From NCBI GenBank assembly GCA_036848175.1, contig DAIUKO010000011.1, positions 1-49,039 of the forward strand: DNA of 49,039 nt, given 5' to 3'. Below are positions 10,315 to 17,570 of this stretch, in pieces. The notes under the pieces were generated by a model that worked only from the letters and a program-made list of their open reading frames with translations, did no database searches and was not told where the DNA came from. The position numbers and the translations under genes were made by a program. This DNA is from QHWF01 sp036848175. GTDB taxonomy: Bacteria; Acidobacteriota; Vicinamibacteria; Vicinamibacterales; CAVVIG01. Position 1 is the first letter of the stretch; each line of letters begins with the position of its first letter.

Positions 10315-11052
10315 ATGCGTCGATTCATTCTGGCCGGCTCGAGGGCCTGCGCTGCGGCGATGGTGATCGGGTTGCTGGCCACACCAGCCGCGTCGGCTCA
10401 GCAATCGTTGAACCTGAACATTGGTGGCTTCGCGCCCAAGTCGGAAGACGGGCGGACGGCGAACGACGTCCTCGTCAACGACCTCACTATCGATCCGCCG
10501 TTGGCGTTCAACGTCAGCGACTTTCATACGGCGACCTTCGGCGCCGAGTACCTCGTCGGACTCGGTCCGATCTTCGAAGCGGGCCTCGGCATCGCCTATC
10601 AGTCGCGATCGGTGCCGAGCGTCTACGCGAACCTGGTCAACAACGATGGATCCGAAATCGAACAGACGCTGAAGCTGCGCGATGTGCCGTTCAGCGCGAC
10701 CGTGCGATTCCTGCCGCTCGGCCACAACCGAAGCGGCGTCCAACCGTTCATCGGCGGCGGTGTCGGCATTCACGCCTGGCGCTACAGCGAGACGGGACAA
10801 TTCGTCGCCGACAACGGCGACATCTTCCGCAACAGCTACGCCGCGAGCGGGACGGCCACCGGCCCGGTCATTCTCGGCGGCGTCCGCGTGCCGATCGGTT
10901 CGTGGGGCGTCGGCGGAGAGCTGCGCTGGCAGTCGGCCGTGGGCGATCTGCCGTCGGACAGCGGCTTCGTGACCGACCGGACGATCGACAACCAGCCGAA
11001 GATCGATCTCGGAGGCTTTACTTACCAGTTCTCCGTGAACTTCCGCTTCTGA
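10315..11052 (+). CDS. Outer-membrane beta-barrel protein
   Basis: A 245-residue exported protein. The signal peptide spans about residues 1-29 (basic MRR start, hydrophobic MVIGLLATPA, cleavage after ASA-Q). The mature part alternates short beta-strand-like segments with glycine-rich turns (GAEYLVGLGPIFEAGLGIAY, VRFLPLGHNRSGVQPFIGGG) and ends in YQFSVNFRF, with the terminal phenylalanine typical of BAM-inserted barrels. About eight strands fit the length, as in OmpX/OmpW-type barrels, but no specific family is clear. The ribosome-binding site AAGGAGC is well placed. The 3' end overlaps the convergent membrane protein gene by 35 bases. Confidence 0.75.
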   Translation: MRRFILAGSRACAAAMVIGLLATPAASAQQSLNLNIGGFAPKSEDGRTANDVLVNDLTIDPPLAFNVSDFHTATFGAEYLVGLGPIFEAGLGIAYQSRSVPSVYANLVNNDGSEIEQTLKLRDVPFSATVRFLPLGHNRSGVQPFIGGGVGIHAWRYSETGQFVADNGDIFRNSYAASGTATGPVILGGVRVPIGSWGVGGELRWQSAVGDLPSDSGFVTDRTIDNQPKIDLGGFTYQFSVNFRF

Positions 11053-12541
11053 CATAGAGCGCCAGACCGGCGCCTTCGCACGCGCGTGAGTAGCCACGGA
11101 GAAAGGCCGGCCGCTCGCGCGCGTGCTTCGCCAGCAGGTCCCCGCCTTCGGCTTTCTCTTCGATCAGAATCCATTCGGCGAAGGGCAGCGGATTCTCGAG
11201 CGCGGCGAGCCAGATGTCGCCGTTGCCTTCGTGCAGAAAATCGCGGATCGCGAAGCCGTCGCGCGACGCGTCCTGCATGTAGTGGCCGAGCGATCCCATG
11301 CTCGCCATGATCTTCTGACCGGTTCCCGGCCGGCCGATGCACGCGGTCACGCGCGCTCGTTCGGGCTCGTTCGGGCGATCCCACTGCGCCTCGACGACCA
11401 TGGGCGCTGACGCGTCCAGCGGATGGAGCTCGTAGGCGACGAGCGTGAGGATGATCAGCGACGCCGGGATGGCCGCGCGCCTCACGAGCCCGGCGACGAA
11501 GCCGGCGCCGATCGCTTCCGCGGCGAGGAGCGGCACCATATAGCGGATCCGGAACGGATGGCCGTCGTAGAAGGCGAGCCATGGAACGACCGCTGTTGCG
11601 ACGAGGGCGACGGCAACGAGGCCGGCGCCGCGCCGCCGATCGAAGAGTCCGAGCGCGGCCAGCATCGCGACACCCGAGGCGCCGCCGGCGACGAGGAGAT
11701 GGCCGCTCATCGCGCGCAGGCCCCATCCGATCTCTTTGGCCGCCATGATCGGATCGTGCAGCGACTTGTTCTCGGGGACGAAGAAGTCGCTCGACACGAA
11801 CCACCGACCGACGACGACGCGGCTGAAGATCGCGAAGGCGACGATCGCCAGCGCGGGATACACCGCGATTCGCGCAACGCTTCGCATCGCGTCCGCGAAC
11901 GGCTCTCCGCGTCGCCAGCGTGCCCACACCGCAGCAGCAAGCGCGCAGGCGGTCACCGGCCAGGCTTCATACCGCGTCAAGCACGCGAGTGCGAAGACCG
12001 ATCCGGTGAATCCAGTTGTCGGGGCCGACCCATCCACGAGTAGCGACCGAATCGTCCAAGCGATCGCGACCGTCGTCAGCGCGATCAGCAACGGCTCGGT
12101 CATCGGCGTCGACTGCAGGTAGAGCACGTTCGGATTCAGCGCGAAGACGGCTGCGCCGGCGGCGGCGGCGGCTGGCGACGCCGTCAGCATCAACACGATC
12201 GACGCGATCGCGCCGGTCGCGACCGCGAACGCCGCGATCGAGATCGCGACCGCAGACGCGCCGGTGCGATAGAAGAGATCGATCTGGACAGGGATCGCGT
12301 TGAGCAGGTGCGGCAGCGGCAGCCAGACTGCGCCAATCTGCTGCCATCCGGGCGTGATGCTGTCGAAGATTCTGCGCGCGACAACCAGGTGGCCGCGCGC
12401 ATCGTAGTGGGTGAGCGTCAGGCCGAGCCGGTGATAGTGCCACGCGACGAACACGCCGCCGATCGCCGCCACGATCGCACAGGCGAGCGGGACGAACCGC
12501 GAGCGCTCATGGTTCGACAAGCTCACCATGAGCGGGTCCAT
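11018..12541 (-). CDS. GT-C-like polytopic membrane glycosyltransferase; start within repeat array
   Basis: A 507-residue protein with about ten hydrophobic helices. The first loop has HYDARGHLVVARRIFDSITPGW, interrupted here as THYDARGHL and RRIFDSITPGW, and the next has QIGAVWLPLPHLLNAIP. These resemble ArnT/PMT-type GT-C enzymes, which take sugars from polyprenyl phosphate. A second short motif, STPMTEPLLIAL, is common in this group. The start is unusual: the first codons (MDPLMVSLSNHE) are encoded by a copy of the 32-bp repeat. Starts at 12541 and 12529 both lie in repeat sequence; the only in-frame start after the repeat, GTG 12472, would cut into the first helix. The end overlaps the convergent barrel gene. 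Confidence 0.7.
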   Translation of the reverse strand: MDPLMVSLSNHERSRFVPLACAIVAAIGGVFVAWHYHRLGLTLTHYDARGHLVVARRIFDSITPGWQQIGAVWLPLPHLLNAIPVQIDLFYRTGASAVAISIAAFAVATGAIASIVLMLTASPAAAAAGAAVFALNPNVLYLQSTPMTEPLLIALTTVAIAWTIRSLLVDGSAPTTGFTGSVFALACLTRYEAWPVTACALAAAVWARWRRGEPFADAMRSVARIAVYPALAIVAFAIFSRVVVGRWFVSSDFFVPENKSLHDPIMAAKEIGWGLRAMSGHLLVAGGASGVAMLAALGLFDRRRGAGLVAVALVATAVVPWLAFYDGHPFRIRYMVPLLAAEAIGAGFVAGLVRRAAIPASLIILTLVAYELHPLDASAPMVVEAQWDRPNEPERARVTACIGRPGTGQKIMASMGSLGHYMQDASRDGFAIRDFLHEGNGDIWLAALENPLPFAEWILIEEKAEGGDLLAKHARERPAFLRGYSRACEGAGLALYVRSGSSRRTGK

Positions 12542-12804
12542 CGGTTCAACGGGCTCGCCATGAGCGGGTCCATCGGTTCGACAAGCTCACCATGAGCGGG
12601 TCCATCGGTTCGACNNNNNNNNNNNNNNNNNNNNNNNNNNNNNNNNNNNNNNNNNNNNNNNNNNNNNNNNNNNNNNNNNNNNNNNNNNNNNNNNNNNNNN
12701 NNNNNNNNNNNNNNATGAGCGGGTCCATCGGTTCGACAAGCTCACCATGAGCGGGTCCATCGGTTCGACGGGCTCACCATGAGCGGTTCGACGCGGTCAC
12801 CGCT
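12511..12804. repeat. 32-bp tandem repeat array, interrupted by a gap
   Basis: Units begin at 12511, 12543, 12575 and 12607, exactly 32 bases apart, and after the gap at 12730 and 12762, with a shortened unit from 12785. The unit reads GGTTCGACAAGCTCACCATG then AGCGGGTCCATC. Each unit contains GCTCAccaTGAGC, a 5-bp stem with a 3-base loop. Some units differ slightly (TTCAACGGGCTCGCC at 12545). The assembly gap at 12615-12714 falls inside the array, so the true copy number is unknown and is probably what broke the assembly. One copy supplies the start codons of the minus-strand membrane protein gene. Confidence 0.9.
12615..12714. other. Assembly gap of exactly 100 N inside the repeat array
   Basis: A run of 100 N flanked on both sides by the same 32-bp repeat unit. 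Collapse of the array during assembly is the likely cause. The repeat phase across the gap cannot be trusted. Confidence 0.95.
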
Positions 12805-12835
12805 CGCTCACCCTGAGCTTGTCGAAGGGTGAGCG
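12805..12835. terminator. REP-like hairpin at the end of the repeat array
   Basis: CGCTCACCCT at 12805-12814 pairs perfectly with AGGGTGAGCG at 12826-12835 around an 11-base loop GAGCTTGTCGA. The loop carries the reverse complement of TCGACAAGCTC from the array units, so this is a related, inverted element. The hairpin could terminate transcription or act as a REP-type element; it has no T run on either side. It lies 15 bases before the -10 of the next gene. Confidence 0.6.
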
Positions 12836-12850
12836 GCGACAGCGGTTCGG

Positions 12851-12856
12851 TATAAT
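12851..12856 (+). promoter_or_regulatory. Consensus -10 box for the VTT-domain gene
   Basis: A perfect TATAAT at 12851-12856 lies only 14 bases before the ATG at 12871, so a transcript starting 6-8 bases downstream would have a leader of fewer than ten bases. No good -35 is seen at normal spacing (the position falls within the REP-like hairpin arm). No Shine-Dalgarno is visible between the box and the ATG, which fits leaderless or near-leaderless translation. Confidence 0.55.
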
Positions 12857-12870
12857 CACGCGCTTATTCT

Positions 12871-13470
12871 ATGGGCTCATTCGCCCGCCGACTCGAAGCG
12901 CTCGCCTTGGGCCTCGGCGCACCCGGACTGTTCCTGATCGCGTTTCTCGATTCCTCATTTCTCTCGCTGCCCGAGATCGCCGACTTCATGGTCCTCCTGA
13001 TGGTGACGCACCACAAGGCGCGCATGCTGATCTACGCCATCAGCGCGACGCTGGGATCGATCGCCGGCTGTCTCGTGATCTATTTCATCGGAAAGAAGGG
13101 CGGCGATGCGCTCCTGGCCAAGCGCTTCACGACCGCGAACATCGAACGCGCAAAGGGTGTACTGCAACGCCACGGTGTCATGGCGGTGCTCGTACCGTCG
13201 CTGCTGCCGCCGCCGGCGCCGTTCAAGATCTTCGTCCTCCTGGCCGGCGTCGCGCACATCAACGTCCGTCACTTCGTGCTCGCCATCGCATTGGGCCGCG
13301 GCGTCCGCTATCTCGCGCTCGGGCTTCTGGCGGTCCGCTACGGCGAGCGCGCACGTGCGTACGTCGCACAGAACGGCATGAGGGTCTCCCTGATTGCGAT
13401 GGGTGTCCTCGCCGCCGCCTTCGCGGCCTATCTGATCTGGAACGCAGTCGCAACGCGCAAAAGCCGATAA
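12871..13470 (+). CDS. VTT-domain (DedA/YqaA-type) inner-membrane protein
   Basis: A 199-residue membrane protein with four to five hydrophobic helices. The VTT/SNARE-associated features are an N-terminal re-entrant region with LFLIAFLDSSFLSLPEIADF, the segment YFIGKKGGDALLAKRF and a later VPSLLPPPAPFKIFVLLAGV. Members of this family (DedA, YqaA, TMEM41-like) act as scramblases or transporters of polyprenyl or other lipids. The gene ends 12 bases before a polyprenyl-phosphate glycosyltransferase gene, so a role in recycling lipid carrier for that enzyme is a reasonable inference. Confidence 0.85.
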   Translation: MGSFARRLEALALGLGAPGLFLIAFLDSSFLSLPEIADFMVLLMVTHHKARMLIYAISATLGSIAGCLVIYFIGKKGGDALLAKRFTTANIERAKGVLQRHGVMAVLVPSLLPPPAPFKIFVLLAGVAHINVRHFVLAIALGRGVRYLALGLLAVRYGERARAYVAQNGMRVSLIAMGVLAAAFAAYLIWNAVATRKSR

Positions 13471-13482
13471 ACTAGCTGCGGA

Positions 13483-14469
13483 ATGAGTCAGCCTGACGTC
13501 AGCATCGTCATTCCGATCCGCAACGAGGCGCCGGCGCTCGAGGAGCTGCACCGCGAGTTCACCGACACGCTGCGCGCCTGCGGTCGCTCGTACGAGATCA
13601 TCGTCGTCGACGATGGCAGTACCGATGAAAGCTTCGAGATCCTCGCGAGGCTGCAGGCCGTGGATCCGTACCTTCGTGTGATCCGGCTGCGACGCAACTT
13701 CGGCCAGACCGCCGCGTTCGCGGCCGGCTTCGACCACGCGCTCGGCCGAATCATCGTCACCGCCGACGGCGATTTGCAGAACGATCCGCGGGACATCCCC
13801 GCGATGATCGACACGCTCGACCGCGGGTTCGATATCGTCTGCGGCTGGCGGAAGGATCGGAAGGACGCATTCTTCTCGCGGCGGCTGCCGTCGATGATCG
13901 CCAATCGCCTCATCTCGGCGGCCACGGGGGTCCAACTCCACGACTACGGCTGCTCGTTGAAGGCGTTTCGGGCCGAGGTCGTCAAACATCTGAAGCTGTA
14001 CGGCGAGATGCACCGCTTCCTGCCGGCGATTGCCAGCGAGCAGGGCGTGGCCATTCACGAAGTGGCCGTCAATCATCGACCGCGCCGCTACGGCCGGTCG
14101 AAGTACGGCATCGGCCGAACGATCCGCGTCGTGCTCGATTTGATGACCGTGAAATTTCTGCTGAGCTATTCGACGCGGCCGCTGCAGATTTTTGGATTGA
14201 TCGGTGGGGCGATGGGGCTGATTGGCGTCGCCATCAGCGGGTGGCTGGCGATCGAGAAGCTTTGGTTCTTTGACACCTTCTCACTATCCAACCGCCCGCT
14301 GCTGCTCCTGGGCGTCTTTTTGATCTTCACTGGCGTCCAATTAGTGACGCTGGGACTGCTCGCGGAATTGCAGGCGCGTACGTATCACGAATCGCAGAAC
14401 AAGCCGACGTACGCCATCCGCGAAATCCTCCAGGCGCCGCCTGTTGAACGCGCTCGTATCGGCCGATAA
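13483..14469 (+). CDS. Polyprenyl-phosphate glycosyltransferase, GT2 family (GtrB/DPM1-like)
   Basis: A 328-residue GT2 enzyme that transfers a sugar from a nucleotide donor to undecaprenyl phosphate. Residues 6-130 form the GT-A domain: VSIVIPIRNE, VVDDGSTDES, RNFGQTAAFAAGFDHA, and the metal-binding TADGDLQNDP. The DYGCSLKAFRAEV segment near 158-170 is typical of ArnC/GtrB/DPMS proteins. Two C-terminal hydrophobic helices (near 230-255 and 268-293) anchor it in the inner membrane, the usual GtrB layout. The product lipid-linked sugar could feed the GT-C-like membrane proteins elsewhere in the window. Start ATG 13483. Confidence 0.92.
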   Translation: MSQPDVSIVIPIRNEAPALEELHREFTDTLRACGRSYEIIVVDDGSTDESFEILARLQAVDPYLRVIRLRRNFGQTAAFAAGFDHALGRIIVTADGDLQNDPRDIPAMIDTLDRGFDIVCGWRKDRKDAFFSRRLPSMIANRLISAATGVQLHDYGCSLKAFRAEVVKHLKLYGEMHRFLPAIASEQGVAIHEVAVNHRPRRYGRSKYGIGRTIRVVLDLMTVKFLLSYSTRPLQIFGLIGGAMGLIGVAISGWLAIEKLWFFDTFSLSNRPLLLLGVFLIFTGVQLVTLGLLAELQARTYHESQNKPTYAIREILQAPPVERARIGR

Positions 14470-14472
14470 CGC

Positions 14473-14501
14473 TTGACGGCATAAGTACAAAACCGTATTC
14501 T
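14473..14501 (+). promoter_or_regulatory. Sigma-70-type promoter for the first FN3-like lipoprotein
   Basis: TTGACG at 14473-14478 and TATTCT at 14496-14501 are separated by exactly 17 bases. This is the clearest housekeeping promoter in the window. Transcription would begin near 14508, leaving a leader of about 90 bases before the ATG at 14597. The leader is GC-rich and could fold, but I recognise no riboswitch; it ends in a ribosome-binding site TAGGAGC. Confidence 0.7.
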
Positions 14502-14596
14502 CTAGGCTCCCTCACAGCCGGCGGTAGGTTTTCCCAGCCTTCCCGCGGCAGCGTTAGCGCCAACTACGAATTTTTCTCGAATCGCGGTAGGAGCAC

Positions 14597-15823
14597 ATGA
14601 AGCTGAAGTCTCTGAGTCTGTGGAGCAGTGTGGCTCTACTGGTTGCAGTGTCCGCCTGCAGCAAATCGAATCCGACGCGCCCGACCAATGTCGAATCGGC
14701 GCCCGACACGGCGTCGGTAACCGACCAGGTCTCCGGCGTGACGCTGACCACGCCGACACTCAACTCGCCCAACGAAGGTGCGAGTTTCAAGTTCACTGAG
14801 CAGCCGATCGCCGTGTCGGTCAAGAACGCCGTGACCACCGGGTCCACCGCGCTCACCTATACGTTCGAGGTCGCGACCGACGCCGCGTTCGCATCGAAGG
14901 TGTTCACCAAAGAAGGCGTCGCTCAGGGAAACGGCACGACCGCGCTGACGCTCGACAGGCTCGGCGCGGACAAGACGTACTACTGGCGCTCGCGTGCGTC
15001 GAGCGGCTCGCTGGCGGGCCCGTACACGAAGGGGCGTTCGTTCAAAGTCGGCCCTGAAGTGATTATCCAGGCGCCGGTCCTCGGCGATCCGCCGCCCAAT
15101 GCGACGGTCGACGAGCAGCCGACGCTGAACGTCAATCGCGTGTCGCGCACCGGCCCTGCGGAGCAGATCTTCTATCGCTTCGAACTGTCGGACAGCTCGT
15201 CGTTCGGTTCGGTGGTGTATTCGGCGACCGTGCAGGAGCGTTCGGATCTTCCATACACGCCGCATCGGGTCACGCGTATTCTCGACGAGAAGACGTACTT
15301 CTGGCGCGTGCAGGCCAGCGATCCGGCGAGCGGCGTCACGAGCCCATTCTCCGCCGTCACGCAGTTCAAGGTCGCAAAGGGCATCGATCTCAAGAACGTG
15401 AGCGTCATCCTGGGGCCGAAGAACATCGCCGACTGGGAGAACACGGCGAAGATCACCGACGCCTACTGGGTTCCGGATCAGCTCTGCATTTACCATACGC
15501 GCCTCGGCATCTGGCCCGGCGTGCCCTTCTTCGGCGATGCCGCCACGCTCGTCGAAGGCAACCAGTGGGTGTTCGCCTTCATCAACGGTCAGTGGTGGGG
15601 CGGCGCGGCGGACTGGTATCGCCCGTCGCAGGCATGCAAGGGCGTTGGTGCGAACAGCATCGGGCGAGACGCGTTCTATAACCCGAACCAGGAGCCGCTG
15701 CACTCGTGGGTTCCGCAGTCGGGCGAACTGTTCGGCGTGATGTCGACGACCCCGGCGCGCTTGTGGCCGTCGATGCGGACCTATGACGAGCGTACCGACG
15801 TGCGCGTGATTCGCTGGCCCTGA
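14597..15823 (+). CDS. FN3-like repeat lipoprotein A with unrecognised C-terminal domain
   Basis: A 408-residue lipoprotein. The signal peptide ends in the lipobox AVSAC, with Cys21 as the lipidation site. After a low-complexity linker come two fibronectin-III-like modules (about residues 45-150 and 155-265), each with the pattern FEVATDAAF...YYWRSRAS or FELSDSSSF...YFWRVQAS. The last 140 residues form a separate domain with LGIWPGVPFF, FINGQWWGGAADWYRPSQACKG, and a closing DVRVIRWP, which is shared with the next gene. Here the longer motif runs FINGQWWGG then ADWYRPSQACKG. It is probably an outer-membrane or periplasmic binding protein, but no ligand is known. A strong promoter lies upstream and a terminator hairpin downstream, so it is a monocistronic unit. 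Confidence 0.8.
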   Translation: MKLKSLSLWSSVALLVAVSACSKSNPTRPTNVESAPDTASVTDQVSGVTLTTPTLNSPNEGASFKFTEQPIAVSVKNAVTTGSTALTYTFEVATDAAFASKVFTKEGVAQGNGTTALTLDRLGADKTYYWRSRASSGSLAGPYTKGRSFKVGPEVIIQAPVLGDPPPNATVDEQPTLNVNRVSRTGPAEQIFYRFELSDSSSFGSVVYSATVQERSDLPYTPHRVTRILDEKTYFWRVQASDPASGVTSPFSAVTQFKVAKGIDLKNVSVILGPKNIADWENTAKITDAYWVPDQLCIYHTRLGIWPGVPFFGDAATLVEGNQWVFAFINGQWWGGAADWYRPSQACKGVGANSIGRDAFYNPNQEPLHSWVPQSGELFGVMSTTPARLWPSMRTYDERTDVRVIRWP

Positions 15824-15852
15824 CGAAGAGAGGGTTGCTCTCGCAGGAGATT

Positions 15853-15890
15853 GAGGGCTTGGAGCGGCAGGCTTCGAGCCCTCTGTTGTC
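15853..15890 (+). terminator. Rho-independent terminator after lipoprotein A
   Basis: The arm at 15853-15865 (GAGGGCTTGGAGC) pairs with 15871-15883 (GCTTCGAGCCCTC) over 13 positions with two G-T wobbles and a five-base loop. A T-rich tail (TGTTGTCGTT) follows. It lies 30 bases after the lipoprotein stop. The rest of the 250-base gap to the next gene holds no open frame of note, a purine-rich AAAAAAGGAG near 16009-16018 and the hairpin described separately. Confidence 0.7.
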
Positions 15891-16028
15891 GTTCGCCGCC
15901 GCGTCGAGCCCAGCCGTGAGCTCGACCGTTCGCGTCGTCGCGTAGAGCACGGGTCGATTCGCGACGGGCTCACCGATCCGCGCTCTAAACTTCAGGCGTT
16001 TGTCGGCCGAAAAAAGGAGTGTGCCTCA

Positions 16029-16050
16029 GCGCGCACGGAATCGTGCGCGC
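16029..16050 (+). promoter_or_regulatory. Perfect 9-bp hairpin in the leader of lipoprotein B
   Basis: GCGCGCACG at 16029-16037 pairs perfectly with CGTGCGCGC at 16042-16050 around a GAAT tetraloop. It lies 25 bases before the chosen ATG at 16076 and just after an AAAAAAGGAG stretch. No T run follows, so it is not a standard terminator. It may control access to the ribosome-binding region or protect the transcript; no known regulatory RNA family is recognised. Confidence 0.45.
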
Positions 16051-16075
16051 GGTTGATGCGTTCCTGGTGAATCCA

Positions 16076-17374
16076 ATGATCCGCAGAGCCATTGCCGCTG
16101 TCGGCGCGTGTACGGCGATCGTCGCCGTAACCGCCTGCGAGGCTTCGAAGAGTTCGAATCCACTCAGTCCCGCCGTTGCCGGTCCGATTCCGGGCGTGGA
16201 GATCTCCGCGCCGAAGGTCCTCGAGCCGGCCGTGGGCGCGAAGATCGCGATTGACGAGCAGCCGGTGTCGCTCCTGATCGAAAACGCCTCGAGTAACGGC
16301 GTCCGTCCGCTGTCGTACGTGTTCGAAGTCGCCACCGATGCGGGATTCACCAACAAAGTGTTCCAGCGTGAAGCAATCACGCCCGGCGAAGGCGGCCGCA
16401 CGAAGCTGCGCCTGCCGGATCCGCTGGCGACGGGCCGTTCGTACTTCTGGCGCGCGCGCGCGGAAGACGGCGCCAATACTGGAGCATATTCGGCCACGGC
16501 GAACTTCGCGGTTTTCACGCCGATCATCATCGAGGCGCCGGAACCGATGCAGCCCGCGCAGAACTCGACCGTCGGCTCGCTGCGCCCGCAGTTCGTCGTC
16601 AACAACGCGGCGCATTCGGGTCCGGTTGGTGCGCTGAGCTATACGCTGGAGATCGCCGATAGCTTCACGTTCGCGAACAAAGTCGCGGTGATGACGACCG
16701 GCGAGCAATCGGGCCAGACGAAGTTCGACCTGAACGCCGATCTGAAATACAGCAACGTCTACTACTGGCATGTCCGCGCCAATGATTCGACGACGGCGGG
16801 ACCGTTCTCGAATGTTTTTGCGTTCGCGACCGGCGCCGCGCCGGTGATTCCGGATCCGGTTCCGCCCACGCCAAGCGGCGGCGGCGATGCGGGCGACTTC
16901 GCGTGGAGCAAGGTGCGCATCATCGGCGGCAGTCCGGACGTCCGCAGCTGGCCGATCACGGCGTCGATCACGTCGCTGTCGATGGGCGGTGGCACGTTCC
17001 ACGTCGACTACACGAAGCGCTGCCAGTGGCCGGGCGTCGATATCGGCGGCGCGCTGCAGGAAGCGACCATCTGGATGTTCGAGAAGATCGGCGGGCAGTG
17101 GTACGGCACCGGCGCCGAGCGTCTGCGTCCCTGCCAGGCCGACAAGGGGCTCGGTCGGCCGTCCGACATCGCGACGGGTTGGTTCTACTCGCCGCAGTGG
17201 GCGCCGATGACCGGCTACGTGCCGGCGCGGGGCGAAACGGTCGGGTTCATGATCGTCGCCGGCTCGACACGGGCGGACGCGAACGCGCCGGCGAAAGAAC
17301 GGACCGGCGTCGTCCTCGTGGCGTGGCCGGGCGACGGCGGTGGCAGCTGGCCGCCTTTCCTGTGGAGAGAGTAG
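16076..17374 (+). CDS. FN3-like repeat lipoprotein B, paralogue of A
   Basis: A 432-residue lipoprotein with the same plan as the preceding gene: signal peptide ending in AVTAC (Cys21), two FN3-like modules (YVFEVATDAGF...SYFWRARAED and YTLEIADSFTF...YYWHVRAND), a proline/glycine linker (PDPVPPTPSGGGDAGD), then the same C-terminal domain with KRCQWPGVDI, GGQWYGTGAERLRPCQADKG, and VVLVAWP. The start ATG 16076 is chosen because it places Cys21 in a proper lipobox; GTG 16067 and GTG 16019 are in-frame alternatives. Divergence between the two copies is considerable, so the duplication is not recent. The function is unknown; an extracellular binding or adhesion role is inferred from the architecture. 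Confidence 0.78.
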   Translation: MIRRAIAAVGACTAIVAVTACEASKSSNPLSPAVAGPIPGVEISAPKVLEPAVGAKIAIDEQPVSLLIENASSNGVRPLSYVFEVATDAGFTNKVFQREAITPGEGGRTKLRLPDPLATGRSYFWRARAEDGANTGAYSATANFAVFTPIIIEAPEPMQPAQNSTVGSLRPQFVVNNAAHSGPVGALSYTLEIADSFTFANKVAVMTTGEQSGQTKFDLNADLKYSNVYYWHVRANDSTTAGPFSNVFAFATGAAPVIPDPVPPTPSGGGDAGDFAWSKVRIIGGSPDVRSWPITASITSLSMGGGTFHVDYTKRCQWPGVDIGGALQEATIWMFEKIGGQWYGTGAERLRPCQADKGLGRPSDIATGWFYSPQWAPMTGYVPARGETVGFMIVAGSTRADANAPAKERTGVVLVAWPGDGGGSWPPFLWRE

Positions 17375-17375
17375 G

Positions 17376-17401
17376 GATTCGGGGTTCGGGATTCGGGATT
17401 T
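17376..17401. repeat. Short GATTCGGG-type simple repeat
   Basis: Just after the lipoprotein B stop there are three near-copies of GATTCGGG or GGTTCGGG in about 26 bases. Similar degenerate short tandem motifs with other units occur at 34490 and 40311 in the window. No function is evident. Confidence 0.6.
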
Positions 17402-17478
17402 GATTCGCGGTCGGCATTCGTAAGCAGGCGTTAGGGTTAGCGCGATAGCTCGAGCTCGAGTCTCTGAGCGGGTAGAAC

Positions 17479-17525
17479 GCCGAAGGATTGCGCGCATGTC
17501 GCAGCCTTCGGCTTTTTGCTTTTTT
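17479..17525 (+). terminator. Strong rho-independent terminator after lipoprotein B
   Basis: GCCGAAGG at 17479-17486 pairs perfectly with CCTTCGGC at 17505-17512. The 18-base loop can form an inner TGCG/CGCA stem. TTTTTGCTTTTTT follows directly. This is the best intrinsic terminator in the window and separates lipoprotein B from the esterase gene. Confidence 0.85.
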
Positions 17526-17570
17526 ACGCCCGTTTTGGCTAGTAATCTTGGTGTTTGTGCTTGAGTGGTG

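Noticed and set aside
12511..12804. CRISPR array
   Set aside because: The 32-bp units are contiguous with no spacers between them, and no cas gene is present.
14502..14596. Riboswitch in the leader of lipoprotein A
   Set aside because: The leader was compared by eye with c-di-GMP, cobalamin and TPP riboswitch hallmarks and none was present.
17565..17570. Two GTG codons before the ATG of the SGNH hydrolase as start sites
   Set aside because: They add only one or two residues and no ribosome-binding site separates them from the ATG at 17571.
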